64,000 bases of DNA from Catellatospora methionotrophica (GTDB lineage Bacteria > Actinomycetota > Actinomycetes > Mycobacteriales > Micromonosporaceae), in the NCBI RefSeq assembly GCF_011297335.1, contig NZ_JAAOTJ010000005.1, positions 62,001 through 126,000 of the forward strand. Direction: 5' to 3'. The stretch's first letter is position 1. Each line of letters opens with the position of its first letter. The notes beneath the pieces are model-generated. The model had not been told where the DNA came from, ran no database searches, and saw only the letters and a list, made by a program, of their open reading frames with translations. Below are positions 7,526 to 16,209 of this stretch, piece by piece. The translations under genes were made by a program, and so were the position numbers.

Positions 7526-8323
7526 ATGGCTGCTGAAGAGCTCGTCCGGGGGATCTCCACCCCCACCCGCCCGGTCCTGCGCAACGAGGTCTGGTTGCTG
7601 CTCGGCGTGTCGCTCGGGCACTCCGCGGTGTGGTCGGCGCTGTCGCTGGTCGACAAGCTGACCCGCCCGGCCCCGCTGAACCAGCAGGCGTCCGAGCTCA
7701 ACGTCGCCCGCACCCCGGACCGGCCCTGGCTGGACCTTGCCTTCCAGCTCGCCGGGATCTTCTTCGCGCTGGTCCCGGCCCTGTTCGCGGTCCACCTGCT
7801 CAACCGCGGTCCGGGCTGGGGTGGCCGGTTCGGCGCCCGCGGGCTGCTCGGGCTCGACGGCACCCGCCGGGGGTTCGACGCCGGGACCGGGGCACTGCTG
7901 GCCGCCGCGATCGGCATCCCCGGGCTGGCCCTCTACGTGGCCGCCCGCGAGCTGGGCCTGAACACCACGGTCGTCGCCGAGGGCCTGGGCCACGTGTGGT
8001 GGGCGCTGCCGGTGCTGCTGCTGTCGGCGGTGCAGAACGCGATCCTGGAGGAGGTGGTCGTCGTCGGCTACCTGATGACCCGGCTGCGCCAGCTGTCCTG
8101 GGGAGTGCCCGCGGTCATCGCGGCCAGCGCGCTGCTGCGCGGCGCGTACCACCTCTACCAGGGCTTCGGCGGCTTCGTCGGCAACGCGGTGATGGGCGTG
8201 GTGTTCGCCCTGTTCTTCCTGCGCTATCGGCGCACCGGGCCGCTGATCGTCGCGCACTCGCTGCTCGACATCGTCGCCTTCGTCGGATACGCGCTGCTCG
8301 CCGATCAGCTCGACTGGATCTGA
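7526..8323 (+). CDS. CPBP-family intramembrane metalloprotease-like protein
   Basis: 265 residues with about seven membrane segments. The CPBP (Abi) core is recognisable: motif 1 ILEEVVVVGYLM, motif 2 around AYHLYQGFG and motif 3 GPLIVAHSLLDI. The two glutamates and the histidines expected to bind zinc are present. The conserved arginine after EE (EExxxR) is replaced by Val here, a variation I recall in the actinobacterial subfamily. Members range from prenyl-protein proteases to bacteriocin self-immunity proteins, and the substrate here is unknown. The start ATG 7526 gives MAAEELVRG; a frame opening far upstream is a shadow of the divergent gene. Its 34-base distance to the next gene suggests co-transcription with 8358. 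Confidence 0.8.
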   Translation: MAAEELVRGISTPTRPVLRNEVWLLLGVSLGHSAVWSALSLVDKLTRPAPLNQQASELNVARTPDRPWLDLAFQLAGIFFALVPALFAVHLLNRGPGWGGRFGARGLLGLDGTRRGFDAGTGALLAAAIGIPGLALYVAARELGLNTTVVAEGLGHVWWALPVLLLSAVQNAILEEVVVVGYLMTRLRQLSWGVPAVIAASALLRGAYHLYQGFGGFVGNAVMGVVFALFFLRYRRTGPLIVAHSLLDIVAFVGYALLADQLDWI

Positions 8324-8357
8324 GCGAACACGACCGCCGCCGGGTAAGCATGAAGGT

Positions 8358-8732
8358 ATGCGGACTCTCGCGACCGTGCTCGCCCCGGTGCTGTCCGGCG
8401 CGGCCTACCTGCTGCTGATCCCGTGGGACCTGCGCAACCGGCCGGAACATCCCGGCGAGCTGATCGAGACCACGCCGGTGCGCACCTGGGCCGTGATCGT
8501 GTTCGGGCTGGTGCTGCTCGCGCTCGGGCTGTGGCTGGGCCGGTGCGGGGTGCCGCCGTGGCAGGCGATGCCGCTGGCGGCGGGTCTGCCGTCGGCGCTG
8601 CTGCTGGTGTCCTACCTGACGCACCGTGCTCCGGACGCCAACCCGTGGCCCGTGGCCTGGGTCTGCTTCACCGTGCTGATGGCGGGCGCGGCGCTGCTCG
8701 CGGCGCTGGCCGGGCGGCTGCTCACCCGATGA
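8358..8732 (+). CDS. Small integral membrane protein, four TM segments
   Basis: 124 residues with four hydrophobic segments (about 5-22, 44-62, 68-86 and 98-119) joined by short polar loops. No catalytic or binding motif is visible. It follows the CPBP gene by 34 bases on the same strand and probably shares its transcript. ATG 8358 is preceded by a modest GAAGGT. Function unknown. Confidence 0.65.
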   Translation: MRTLATVLAPVLSGAAYLLLIPWDLRNRPEHPGELIETTPVRTWAVIVFGLVLLALGLWLGRCGVPPWQAMPLAAGLPSALLLVSYLTHRAPDANPWPVAWVCFTVLMAGAALLAALAGRLLTR

Positions 8733-8740
8733 CGACGGCA

Positions 8741-8773
8741 GCGGGGCCGGGACGTCAGACGTCCCGGCCCCGC
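8741..8773. terminator. Bidirectional hairpin terminator
   Basis: GCGGGGCCGGGACGT and its reverse complement with a 3-base loop, between the converging genes ending at 8732 and 8793. Confidence 0.8.
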
Positions 8774-8792
8774 CCTCGTGCAGGTGCTTCGC

Positions 8793-11099
8793 TCAGCTGA
8801 GCACGAACACCGTGTTGCCGCCCGCGGGAACCGACACGATCGTCGCGTGCGCCCGGTCGGCTCCGCCGTACCACTGCCAGTCGCCCTCGCCGATCCAGCG
8901 GATCTTCACCGTCTGCGGTCCGAGCACCCGGAACGTCGCACCGTGCGCGAAGTCCTGCTCGGTCCAGCCCGCGCCGGAGATGTCGCCGGTCGTGGCGTTC
9001 TCCACCACGACGAACCCGTTGCCGAGGTCACCCGGGATCTTCACGGTGATCAGGTTGCCCCGGGTCATCTTGTAGTCGTACGTGGTCGTCTGACCGGCCG
9101 TCACCGTGACGCGCTCGGAGATGTACCGGTTGCCGGTGCCGCCGCTCCACTGCGGAGCGTGGTCCTTGGCCTTGAACAGCAGCGGCCACTGGTACGGCCC
9201 CAGGAAGTCGATCGTGTACCGGCCGTCCGCGGCGATCTCGGCCGCGCCGAGCCCGCCGCCCACGTTGAACGACTCGTCGAGGACCCGCACCGAGCCGAAC
9301 TCGATGCCACCGGTCTTGGTGGTCACCTTGCCGGTGATGGTGCCCGCCTTGTCCATCCGGATCGTCGGCGCCGTGACGGTCTGCCCGGCGGTCATGGTGA
9401 AGTCACGCGCCTGGCCCTGCAGGCCGGTGCCGCCGTTGGCGCCGAGCCACTGCGCGCCGTAGCCCGGTGCCTGGGACGGGAACGCGAACAGTTGCACCTT
9501 GCCCGGGTCGGTGAACAGGGTGACCTTGCCGTCGGGGCCGGTGGGCTGGCCGCAGCCGTCCGGCATGACCGGGTTCGACGGCAGCATGCCGATCACGCAG
9601 ACGCCCGCGAGCGGCGCGCCGGTCGCCTTGTCCACGACCTTGGTGACGAGCTTCGCCTGCGGGGTCAGTGAGACCGTGATCGTGGTGGTGTCGCCCCCGG
9701 TCACGGTCACCGGGACCGTCGCCGAGCTGTAGCCCTGCGTGTACGCCTCCATCGTGTAGTCACCGGCCCGCAGGTCGGCGACGGTGAGCACGCCGTTCTC
9801 GGTGTACTCGTAGCGCATGCCCACCTGCACGCTGAACTCGTTGATCGTCGCGCCGGTGAAGGCGTTCTTCGCGATCACCCGCAGCTCGCCGGTGGCCAGC
9901 TTGGTGTCGTCGACCACCGCGGTCTGCCCGGCGGTGACGGTGACCCGGTCCGCCGCGGCGAAGGTGGTCTTGCCACGGGCCCACTGGTCGACGCTCTGGT
10001 AGTCGTCGAACCGCACCACGTACTGGGCGACCGGCAGCTCGGGGAAGCTGTAGCCGCCGTCCGCCGCGGTGTAGGTCCACATGTTGATGTTCTCGCCGTC
10101 GGCGTACTGCAGGCTGACCTGCACGTCGGCCAGTCCGGCGCCCCCGGTCGCGGTGAAGTGCCCGCTCATGGCGCCGGTCGGCAGCAGCTGCTGGTCGACG
10201 GTGCGCACGCCGCCGGCCGTCACCGCGACGGTGCCCGCGGCGCTCTCCTGCCAGACGTTCGGGTACCACTGCTCGAGGCCGGACTCGCGGCGCAGCCGCA
10301 GACGCCACTGGTCCACGAACACGCCCTCGATGCGGTACGCGCCGTCGGCGTCGGTGTAGCCGGACGCGCCGGACAGGCCGTCGAGGCTCATCAGGTCGAC
10401 GCTGACACCGGCGGCGGGACCGCCGTCGGCGTTGGTGATGTGGCCGGTGACGGTGCCGATCGGCAGCAGGGTGTCGTTCACGGTCACCGTCTGGCCGACG
10501 GCGACGTCGAAGTACGCGGCGGTGCTGCCGTCGCGCGCGCCGTGGGCCCACTGCGAGTCGCCGCCCTCGAGGATGAACTCGATCTGGTAACGACCTGCGA
10601 GCACACCCAGGGCGTAGTTGCCGTCCACGGTGTAGGTCCAGGCGGCGGTGCCGTCTTCGTTCAACGCGCTGACCTGGGCGGTGACGCCGTTGCCGGAGGC
10701 GTCGACCAGGCGGCCGCTGATGGTGCCGATCGGCAGCAGCGCCTCGTCGACGGTGCTGACGGTCCCGGCGGTGACCGGGATGGGGGTCGCAGTGTCCCAG
10801 GTGCTTGCGCCGTGGGCGTACTGGTCGGGGTGACCGGTGGCCTGGAACTGCACGACGTAGGAGCCGGGCGCGAGGTCGGCGATCTGGTACCCGCCGGTCT
10901 CGTCGGTGTAGCCGTAGCCGTAGCTTCCGTCGCCGTACGCGGTGACCTGAGCGTTGGCGACGGGCTGGCCGTTGGAGGTGATATGTCCGGCGATGGTGCC
11001 GGTGTCCGGGTCGGCGTGGGCAGGCGTGGAGAACCCCGTGATGGCGATCGTCGCAGCAAGCAGCACAAGTCCGAGCCGGCGCAGTGGTGTCCTGCGCAT
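8793..11099 (-). CDS. Secreted multi-domain protein with carboxypeptidase-regulatory-like (beta-sandwich) repeats
   Basis: 768 residues from ATG 11099 (MRRTPLRRLGLVLLAATIA). Residues 1-30 form a signal peptide cleaved near PAHA-D. The rest is a chain of about eight repeats of roughly 85-90 residues beginning G-T-I-x-G-x-[IV]-[TD] (e.g. GTIAGHITSNGQPVANAQV, GTISGRLVDASGNGVTAQV), each with D-G-x-Y and V-T-A-G-Q-T motifs. This is typical of transthyretin-like CarboxypepD_reg domains, which bind carbohydrate or serve as spacers. A Cys pair (GVCVIGM...GCGQ) in one repeat may form a disulfide. There is no catalytic domain, LPXTG or TM anchor, so it should be extracellular. It is a clear paralogue of the product of 17099-19423. 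Confidence 0.75.
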   Translation of the reverse strand: MRRTPLRRLGLVLLAATIAITGFSTPAHADPDTGTIAGHITSNGQPVANAQVTAYGDGSYGYGYTDETGGYQIADLAPGSYVVQFQATGHPDQYAHGASTWDTATPIPVTAGTVSTVDEALLPIGTISGRLVDASGNGVTAQVSALNEDGTAAWTYTVDGNYALGVLAGRYQIEFILEGGDSQWAHGARDGSTAAYFDVAVGQTVTVNDTLLPIGTVTGHITNADGGPAAGVSVDLMSLDGLSGASGYTDADGAYRIEGVFVDQWRLRLRRESGLEQWYPNVWQESAAGTVAVTAGGVRTVDQQLLPTGAMSGHFTATGGAGLADVQVSLQYADGENINMWTYTAADGGYSFPELPVAQYVVRFDDYQSVDQWARGKTTFAAADRVTVTAGQTAVVDDTKLATGELRVIAKNAFTGATINEFSVQVGMRYEYTENGVLTVADLRAGDYTMEAYTQGYSSATVPVTVTGGDTTTITVSLTPQAKLVTKVVDKATGAPLAGVCVIGMLPSNPVMPDGCGQPTGPDGKVTLFTDPGKVQLFAFPSQAPGYGAQWLGANGGTGLQGQARDFTMTAGQTVTAPTIRMDKAGTITGKVTTKTGGIEFGSVRVLDESFNVGGGLGAAEIAADGRYTIDFLGPYQWPLLFKAKDHAPQWSGGTGNRYISERVTVTAGQTTTYDYKMTRGNLITVKIPGDLGNGFVVVENATTGDISGAGWTEQDFAHGATFRVLGPQTVKIRWIGEGDWQWYGGADRAHATIVSVPAGGNTVFVLS

Positions 11100-11243
11100 G
11101 TGGTCCTCGACTGGTGAGAAGGAGGGGATGAACACAGCGCGGGGAAGTCCCCGTGCGCGACACGGTATCCGTTTTGCTCAAGGCCGTGGGGGCACGGTAT
11201 TCTTCTGCGTCGGTGGTCAACAGGGAAACCTGCGGTCCGCCAT

Positions 11244-11334
11244 GGAGGCTTCGCCTAGTTCGGTCTATGGCGCCGCACTGCTAATGCGGTTGGGGTCTTA
11301 AAGCCCCTCCCGGGTTCGAATCCCGGAGCCTCCG
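11244..11334 (+). tRNA. tRNA-Ser(GCT)
   Basis: 91 bases with acceptor stem GGAGGCT/AGCCTCC, anticodon stem CCGCA/TGCGG around loop CTGCTAA (anticodon GCT), a long type II variable arm and T loop GTTCGAATC. No CCA is encoded. Confidence 0.95.
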
Positions 11335-11390
11335 CGCAGGACCACGTGATCGGCCGGGAAACCGGCCGTGTATGCTGATCCCGCAACCAA

Positions 11391-11463
11391 GCGCCCGTAG
11401 CTCAACGGATAGAGCATCTGACTACGGATCAGAAGGTTAGGGGTTCGAGTCCCTTCGGGCGCA
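11391..11463 (+). tRNA. tRNA-Arg(ACG)
   Basis: 73 bases with acceptor stem GCGCCCG/CGGGCGC, anticodon stem TCTGA/TCAGA around CTACGGA (anticodon ACG, expected to be edited to inosine) and T loop GTTCGAGTC. It lies 56 bases after tRNA-Ser(GCT), probably in one transcript. Confidence 0.95.
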
Positions 11464-11468
11464 CAGAA

Positions 11469-11498
11469 GCCCCCCTGAGCAGCAATGTTCAGGGGGGC
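11469..11498 (+). terminator. Rho-independent terminator of the tRNA pair
   Basis: GCCCCCCTGA pairs with TCAGGGGGGC and is followed by the T-rich GTTTTGTTTT, one of the few classical intrinsic terminators here. Confidence 0.85.
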
Positions 11499-11599
11499 GT
11501 TTTGTTTTCCCGGGTCAGGCGTACGCCGTGCCGATCCGGCGCACACGCCACCGCGCCCGCACCACCGGTGGTGGCGCGGGCGTGCAGGTGGCGGAGGGG

Positions 11600-11824
11600 T
11601 CAGTCCTTGCGGTTGGGGTCCTTGACGAAGACCCCGTCCCCTTGGCGTCCCTCGATCAGGCCCTCAGCCTTGAGCACCAGCATCGCGCCACGGACGGAAC
11701 CGTAGCTGATCTGGTACTCCTCTCGGATCTGGCTGATGGACGGCAGCTTGTCGCCCGGCTTCAGCTCCCCCGAGCGGATCTTCTCGCGGATGGCGTTAGC
11801 CAGCCGCTCGTACTTCGCGGTCAT
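11600..11824 (-). CDS. Winged-helix (GntR-type) DNA-binding protein without effector domain
   Basis: 74 residues from ATG 11824 (MTAKYERLANAIREKI), chosen because GGGAGATGGT gives it a ribosome binding site; an ATG 12 bases upstream is possible. The whole protein is one GntR winged helix: helix 1 AIREKIRSGELKPGDKLPSI, recognition helix region QISYGSVRGAMLVLKAEGLI and wing EGRQGDGVFVKDP. It lacks the C-terminal ligand domain of FadR/HutC-type regulators. Such minimal GntR proteins are common in actinomycete plasmids and AICEs. Its position directly after tRNA-Arg might reflect an old insertion, but no other element gene remains. Confidence 0.75.
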   Translation of the reverse strand: MTAKYERLANAIREKIRSGELKPGDKLPSISQIREEYQISYGSVRGAMLVLKAEGLIEGRQGDGVFVKDPNRKD

Positions 11825-11836
11825 ACCATCTCCCAT

Positions 11837-12456
11837 GGCTCGCTTCAGTAGTAGATCACCGTCACTCGCCCCGAATCAACTCTTCAGCTGGATATCTAGA
11901 CATAGTCAACTAGCTCGTTTATGGTGATGGCGGTCTCTCCACCCATGGCTCGCACCCCACGGGAAGGAGAGACCGATGGTGTGCCGACTGCTGCGAGGGA
12001 CGCGTAGGCGGTACGCCGGGCGCGGCGGACGCATCCGGGTTGGTGTGAGCCGCCGCGCCCTCCACCACGTCGCCGGGTCGGCTGACTCGGCCGTATGGTC
12101 GGGTGTCTATACGAGATCCGGACGGTTGCCGGACCTGGCCATTCGGCCGAGGGGAAACGGTGGCCCAGATCGGCGTTATAAAACCGTTACTGATCGCTGA
12201 ATCTCCACGATGCGTGATGAGGGTGGCCCCGTAAAGCGGTCATCGCCGGAGAAAAGCGAGAGCCCTCACGACATTCCGTGACGGTGGCCCCACCTGCAGG
12301 CCACCGGCTGTTACTGGTCAGTAGCTTGGCTCTTGTGGTCCGCGTCATAAGGCGGAAACATCGTCGGCACCCCGAGCGCGGTCTCACCCTGCGCACGGCG
12401 AAGACAGACCCCGCAGGCGGTGTGCCGCGGGTAGAACCCCATCGCGAGGAGGACCT
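11837..12456. other. Intergenic region with a possible small gene and the DUF6230 promoter
   Basis: 620 bases between the GntR-type gene and the DUF6230 gene. GGTCTCTCC near 11930 and GGAGAGACC near 11964 form an inverted repeat. A plus-strand frame at 11976-12200 (74 residues, Arg-rich, no recognisable motif) has a very good ribosome binding site, AAGGAG, eight bases before its ATG. The half-sites TACTG and CAGTA around 12311-12326 may be an operator upstream of DUF6230, but this is weak. Confidence 0.35.
11976..12200 (+). CDS. Possible small basic protein
   Basis: A 74-residue frame (MVCRLLRGTRRRYAGRGG...) preceded by GGGAAGGAGAGACCG, a near-ideal Shine-Dalgarno. The product is Arg/Gly-rich without similarity to anything I recognise, and composition could be chance in a GC-rich genome. 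I list it because of the start signal only. Confidence 0.25.
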   Translation: MVCRLLRGTRRRYAGRGGRIRVGVSRRALHHVAGSADSAVWSGVYTRSGRLPDLAIRPRGNGGPDRRYKTVTDR

Positions 12457-13083
12457 GTGAAGGACTCGCAAGGCAATCTGGTACTGGGGCGTACCAGATG
12501 GCGGCGCTTCGCCGCCGTCGTCATCCCGGCGACGATCGCGGTCTCCGGCCTGATGGCCGGCGTGGCCAACGGCGCCGTCCCGGTCACCTTCCACGTATCC
12601 GGGCAGACCGCCAAGATCTCGGCGGACCGGCTGGTGGCCGACGGCTTCAGCCAGTACGGCAGCGTGGTCCAGGAGAAGAACGGCACGCCGCACCCGGTGG
12701 CGATGTCGGCGATCAAGGACGCGACGCTGACCAACCTGTGCCAGTCGGTGACCACGCCGATCCCGGGCCTGGGCAACGTCACGCTGTTCATCCGGGCCGG
12801 CCGTGAGGACGGCGCGCCGGTGAAGGCGAAGGACCTGCTCATCGGCATGGACAGCCTGGAGGGCGACGCCGTCTTCACCAACATCAACATTGGTGCGGAC
12901 GCCTCCGAGCTGACCGCCGGCGGCGCGTACCACGGCCAGGCCGGTCTGTTCGGCCAGGAAGCCGACAAGGCCGACATCGCGGGCGTCAAGCAGATCGCCC
13001 GGCTGACCCAGGCCGGCACGTTCGCGCTGAACGGGCTGTCGCTGACGGTCTCCATGGACAGCACGGGCTGCTTCGCTGGCTGA
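12457..13083 (+). CDS. DUF6230 family secreted/membrane-associated protein
   Basis: 208 residues starting at GTG 12457 after GAGGAGGA. Residues 14-40 (RWRRFAAVVIPATIAVSGLMAGVANGA) form a signal peptide or uncleaved anchor. The remaining sequence matches the actinomycete DUF6230 family, known mainly from Streptomyces, where members were once mislabelled as cholesterol esterases: FHVSGQTAKISADRLVADGF, then IKDATLTNLCQSVTTPIPGLG and a last Cys near the C-terminus (STGCFAG). No hydrolase triad is visible. It is followed by the DUF6114 gene 63 bases downstream, the usual partner. The pair probably acts at the cell envelope; the exact role is unknown. Confidence 0.85.
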   Translation: MKDSQGNLVLGRTRWRRFAAVVIPATIAVSGLMAGVANGAVPVTFHVSGQTAKISADRLVADGFSQYGSVVQEKNGTPHPVAMSAIKDATLTNLCQSVTTPIPGLGNVTLFIRAGREDGAPVKAKDLLIGMDSLEGDAVFTNINIGADASELTAGGAYHGQAGLFGQEADKADIAGVKQIARLTQAGTFALNGLSLTVSMDSTGCFAG

Positions 13084-13146
13084 GCTGCTGACCGGGGACG
13101 TGTTGGCTAGGCACGTTCCCGGTCATCCTGATTCTTGGAGGCACCC

Positions 13147-14499
13147 GTGACCCTGTGGCAACGGTTCAGCGCCTGGCGGCGCAGCCGGCCGTTCTGGGGT
13201 GGTCTGCTGGCCGCACTGGCCGGAGTGGAGATCATCGCCACCACGAAGATGACCCTCGACGGGGCCACCCTCAGCGTCGGGCTCAACGGCTTCCAGGCGC
13301 TGCTGATCCCGCTGATGCTGGTGCTGGCCGGGCTGCTGGCCTGGTTCACGCCCGCACAGCGGATGTTCTACGGGCTGATCGCCGTGTTCGTCGCGATCTA
13401 CTCGCTGCTCGCCGTCAACCTCGGCGGCTGGTTCCTCGGGACGCTGCTCGGCATCGCCGGCGGTGGCCTGATCTTCGCGTGGAACCCGGCCGCCGGTGAC
13501 CCGGCGGACGGCGGCGAGCCGGAGTCCGGAGACGACGGCGACCACCACGCGGACATGGACGGACTGCTCGACGGGCCGATGACGGACACGCTGCCGCCCG
13601 CGGTGAACCCGCTGCGCGACGGCGTGCCCGGCCCGCGGCAGCCCGCCGACGACCAGACGGTCGCCGACGAGCGCCGCGGCGGCCCGCGTCACGCCGCCAT
13701 GGTGATCGTCGCGGCCACGCTGGCGACCAGCGCGCTCAGCCTGGTCGTGGCCCAGCAGCCCGCGCGCGCCGCGGACTGCGGCACGCAGACCGCGGCGGCC
13801 CGGACCGGGCCGGTACGCGAGGTCGTCGGCGGGATCCTCGACGCGGTCGGCGGCCTGCTCGGCGCCGACCAGGCGTCGCCGAGCCCGTCGCCGTCGGCCT
13901 CACCGGAGCCGTGCCCCACCCCGGAGGAGCCGGAACCGTCGGCGACCGGGGGGCCGAAGCCGTCGGCGTCGGCGAAGCCGGAACCGTCCGGCAGCGCGTC
14001 GCCGGGCGGCCCGTCCTCGCCGGAGCCGTCCGGCAGCCCGACCCCGTCCCCCGCGCCGGTCATCAAGGCGGCGCGGGGCCAGCAGGCGGTCGCCGAGCGG
14101 CCGGGGCTGATGACCGGCAGCCGGGTGACGATGTACGGGCTCGCGTTCGACGGGATCGTCGAGCTGCCCACGAAGGACGGGGGGACCGTACGGACCCTCC
14201 GCTTCTCCATGGACAAGTCGGACACCAACGACTTCCGGCTGCGGGTGTACGGCAAGGACGGCGCGGTCACCGACATCACCACGCCCAAGCTCACGGTGGC
14301 GGGCGACCGGGTGTACTTCTACACCAGCCGGTTCCGGGGCAAGGCCCTCGGCGTGCTGGACGTGGACTACACGCCCGACGAGCCGCCGCTGCTGACGCCG
14401 CCGCTGGTCTTCTTCACCGACCCGATGATCGACCTGGTGTACGTCGACTCGCCCGAGCTGCGGGCGCCCGACATGAGGATCGTCGAGCACAGGATCTGA
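13147..14499 (+). CDS. DUF6114 family membrane protein with Pro/Ser-rich linker and C-terminal domain
   Basis: 450 residues. GTG 13147 is chosen because TTGGAGGCACCC precedes it at proper spacing. The N-terminal 115 residues hold four membrane segments and match DUF6114 (LWQRFSAWRRSRPFWGGLLA, then GLLAWFTPAQRMFYG and LLAVNLGGWFLGTLLGI). A charged cytoplasmic linker follows, then another TM segment around residues 180-200 (AAMVIVAATLATSALSLVVA). Beyond it is an extracytoplasmic part with two Cys, a Pro/Ser/Glu repeat linker (residues about 245-300) and a beta-rich C-terminal domain of 140 residues (LMTGSRVTMYGLAFDGIVEL...). The fused C-terminal part is longer than in typical DUF6114 proteins. 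It is co-transcribed with DUF6230 and ends at a strong terminator. Confidence 0.8.
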   Translation: MTLWQRFSAWRRSRPFWGGLLAALAGVEIIATTKMTLDGATLSVGLNGFQALLIPLMLVLAGLLAWFTPAQRMFYGLIAVFVAIYSLLAVNLGGWFLGTLLGIAGGGLIFAWNPAAGDPADGGEPESGDDGDHHADMDGLLDGPMTDTLPPAVNPLRDGVPGPRQPADDQTVADERRGGPRHAAMVIVAATLATSALSLVVAQQPARAADCGTQTAAARTGPVREVVGGILDAVGGLLGADQASPSPSPSASPEPCPTPEEPEPSATGGPKPSASAKPEPSGSASPGGPSSPEPSGSPTPSPAPVIKAARGQQAVAERPGLMTGSRVTMYGLAFDGIVELPTKDGGTVRTLRFSMDKSDTNDFRLRVYGKDGAVTDITTPKLTVAGDRVYFYTSRFRGKALGVLDVDYTPDEPPLLTPPLVFFTDPMIDLVYVDSPELRAPDMRIVEHRI

Positions 14500-14507
14500 A
14501 CAGGGCC

Positions 14508-14547
14508 GAGGCCCCCGGCCGCGGAGCGCTCCGCGGCCGGGGGCCTC
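14508..14547. terminator. 40-base perfect palindrome, bidirectional terminator
   Basis: GAGGCCCCCGGCCGCGGAGC followed exactly by its reverse complement, between the converging DUF6114 and deoD genes. Confidence 0.85.
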
Positions 14548-14565
14548 GTCGTGTACGGGGTGGGA

Positions 14566-15276
14566 TCAGGCGGCGACGACGGTGTCCAGAGCGATCTCGA
14601 CCATCTGCGAGAACGTCTGCTCCCGCTCCTGCGCCGTGGTGGCCTCGCCGCGCTTGATGTGGTCGCTGACGGTGAGGATGGTCAGCGCGCGGGCCTGGTA
14701 GCGGGCCGCGATCGTGTAAAGCGCCGCCGACTCCATCTCCACCGCGAGCACGCCGTAGTCGGCGAGGGTGTCGTAGAGGTCGGGGCGGTCGGTGTAGAAC
14801 GCGTCCGCGGCCAGGATCGGACCGACGCGCATGGTGACCCCGCGCTGCTCGGCGACCTCGACGGCCTTGCGCAGCAGCCCGAAGTCCGCCACCGGCGCGT
14901 AGTCGATGAGACCGTCGAAACGCATCCTGTTCATGTTCGAGTCGGTGCTCGACCCGATCGCGGCGACCACGTCGCGCAGGTTCAGCGACTCGGCCAGGGC
15001 CCCGCAGGACCCGACCCGGATCAGCGTCTTCACGCCGTACTCGTTGATCAGTTCGTGGGCGTAGATGGAGGCCGAGGGCATGCCCATCCCAGAGCCCTGC
15101 ACGGAGACCCTGGTGCCCTGGTAGGTGCCGGTGAAACCGAACATGTTGCGCACCGTCGAGTAGCACTTGGCGTCCTCGAGGTAGTTCTCCGCGATCCATT
15201 TGGCCCGAAGCGGGTCGCCCGGCATGAGGACCCGGTCCGCGATCTCACCAGGCTTGGCGCCGATATGCGTACTCAT
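14566..15276 (-). CDS. deoD: Purine nucleoside phosphorylase, DeoD type
   Basis: 236 residues, the usual DeoD length. It reversibly phosphorolyses purine (deoxy)nucleosides to base and (deoxy)ribose-1-phosphate in the salvage pathway. Family marks: [31 protein letters not shown] N-terminus with phosphate-binding residues, RVGSCGA, the nucleoside-binding [10 protein letters not shown] and the catalytic aspartate in VSDH. ATG 15276 starts [13 protein letters not shown]. Close similarity to hexameric Gram-negative-type enzymes rather than trimeric PNP is evident from the length and VEMESAALY motif. It is monocistronic, and a terminator lies 18 bases past the stop. Confidence 0.9.
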   Translation of the reverse strand: MSTHIGAKPGEIADRVLMPGDPLRAKWIAENYLEDAKCYSTVRNMFGFTGTYQGTRVSVQGSGMGMPSASIYAHELINEYGVKTLIRVGSCGALAESLNLRDVVAAIGSSTDSNMNRMRFDGLIDYAPVADFGLLRKAVEVAEQRGVTMRVGPILAADAFYTDRPDLYDTLADYGVLAVEMESAALYTIAARYQARALTILTVSDHIKRGEATTAQEREQTFSQMVEIALDTVVAA

Positions 15277-15349
15277 AAGGCGATCTTCCCACGCTGTGGC
15301 GAGGCCCCGACGGCAGATCAGCTCCCCGCAGCGGGAACCGGAGGACGGC

Positions 15350-15973
15350 TCACCATTCGGACATCGGCTTGACCACCTGGACTTCGCCGCGCAGGTCGAT
15401 GAACTCGGCCCGAGCCGCATCGAGGGAGGAGCCGTACCAGACGATCGTCCCGAGGCTTTCCGGGTCGGCCCAGGCACAGACGATCGTGGTGCCGTCGCTC
15501 ACCTGACCGCATGAGGCCTGCCCGCCCAGCGGCCCGGCGGGCACGGGGGCGACGTCGTACACGGCGATCCCGCCGACCCGCAGGTCGTAGAACAGGTAGT
15601 CGAGTTCACCAGCGCTCCAGTTGAACGAGCCCGCCACCGCATGCAGCAGCAACCCGGCCTCCGGGTTCCCGTAGAAGGCCTTGACCTCGGCTGTGCCGTG
15701 CCACGTGGGCTGCCCGCGCATCACCTGGGCGATCAGCGCGTCGGTCGTGGTCCCGTCCGTCCGGGGCCGGCCGCCGAGCGTGGCAGGCGCGACCACGGTC
15801 TTCGGCAGTTCGCCGACCAGGTCCTGAACGTGGCGGTACAGGACGGCGGTCGTACCTGCCACCAGTAGCTGCGCCACCACGGTGAGCGTGAGCAGGGCGA
15901 GTTGGTATCCGTGCAGGCGGCGAGCCGGGGCGATGGGAAGGGGGTTTTGTGTCGGGGTGGCCTGCGCGAGCAC
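15350..15973 (-). CDS. Hypothetical single-pass membrane protein
   Basis: 207 residues. A short cytoplasmic N-terminus precedes one membrane segment (about residues 25-45, [21 protein letters not shown]), and the C-terminal 160 residues would be extracytoplasmic. This region contains two Cys ([19 protein letters not shown]) likely disulfide-bonded, and ends in a beta-rich segment ([22 protein letters not shown]). The layout resembles many uncharacterised actinomycete membrane-anchored proteins; no enzymatic motif is present. It is separate from deoD (73 bases) and may be expressed alone. Confidence 0.65.
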   Translation of the reverse strand: MLAQATPTQNPLPIAPARRLHGYQLALLTLTVVAQLLVAGTTAVLYRHVQDLVGELPKTVVAPATLGGRPRTDGTTTDALIAQVMRGQPTWHGTAEVKAFYGNPEAGLLLHAVAGSFNWSAGELDYLFYDLRVGGIAVYDVAPVPAGPLGGQASCGQVSDGTTIVCAWADPESLGTIVWYGSSLDAARAEFIDLRGEVQVVKPMSEW

Positions 15974-16056
15974 GGCGCTCCTTCGTCAGCGGGTGCGCCG
16001 CATCATAGGTTCGCCAGCCGCACCCGGAGACCTGGGAAGCCTTGTAGGCAAAGGGA

Positions 16057-16090
16057 AACGCCCGGCAGTCCGTGAGGACTGCCGGGCGTT
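16057..16090 (-). terminator. Terminator of tRNA-Ser(CGA)
   Basis: AACGCCCGGCAGTCC-GTGA-GGACTGCCGGGCGTT: 15-bp perfect stem with a 4-base loop, 10 bases past the tRNA 3' end on the minus strand. Confidence 0.85.
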
Positions 16091-16100
16091 TCGCCGTTGG

Positions 16101-16187
16101 CGGTGGCGGAGGGATTTGAACCCTCGGAGGAGTTACCCCCTCACACGCTTTCGAGGCGTGCTCCTTAGGCCGCTCGGACACGCCACC
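16101..16187 (-). tRNA. tRNA-Ser(CGA)
   Basis: 87 bases, minus strand. Acceptor stem GGTGGCG/CGCCACC, anticodon stem CACGC/GCGTG around CTCGAAA (anticodon CGA), a long variable arm and T loop GTTCAAATC support it. Confidence 0.95.
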
Positions 16188-16209
16188 GCCGGAGACTCTA
16201 CACGAGGGT

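Noticed and set aside
7469-8257. N-terminal extension of the flavohaemoprotein over the CPBP gene
   Set aside because: The globin fold starts at 7468, and the extension is antisense to a real gene.
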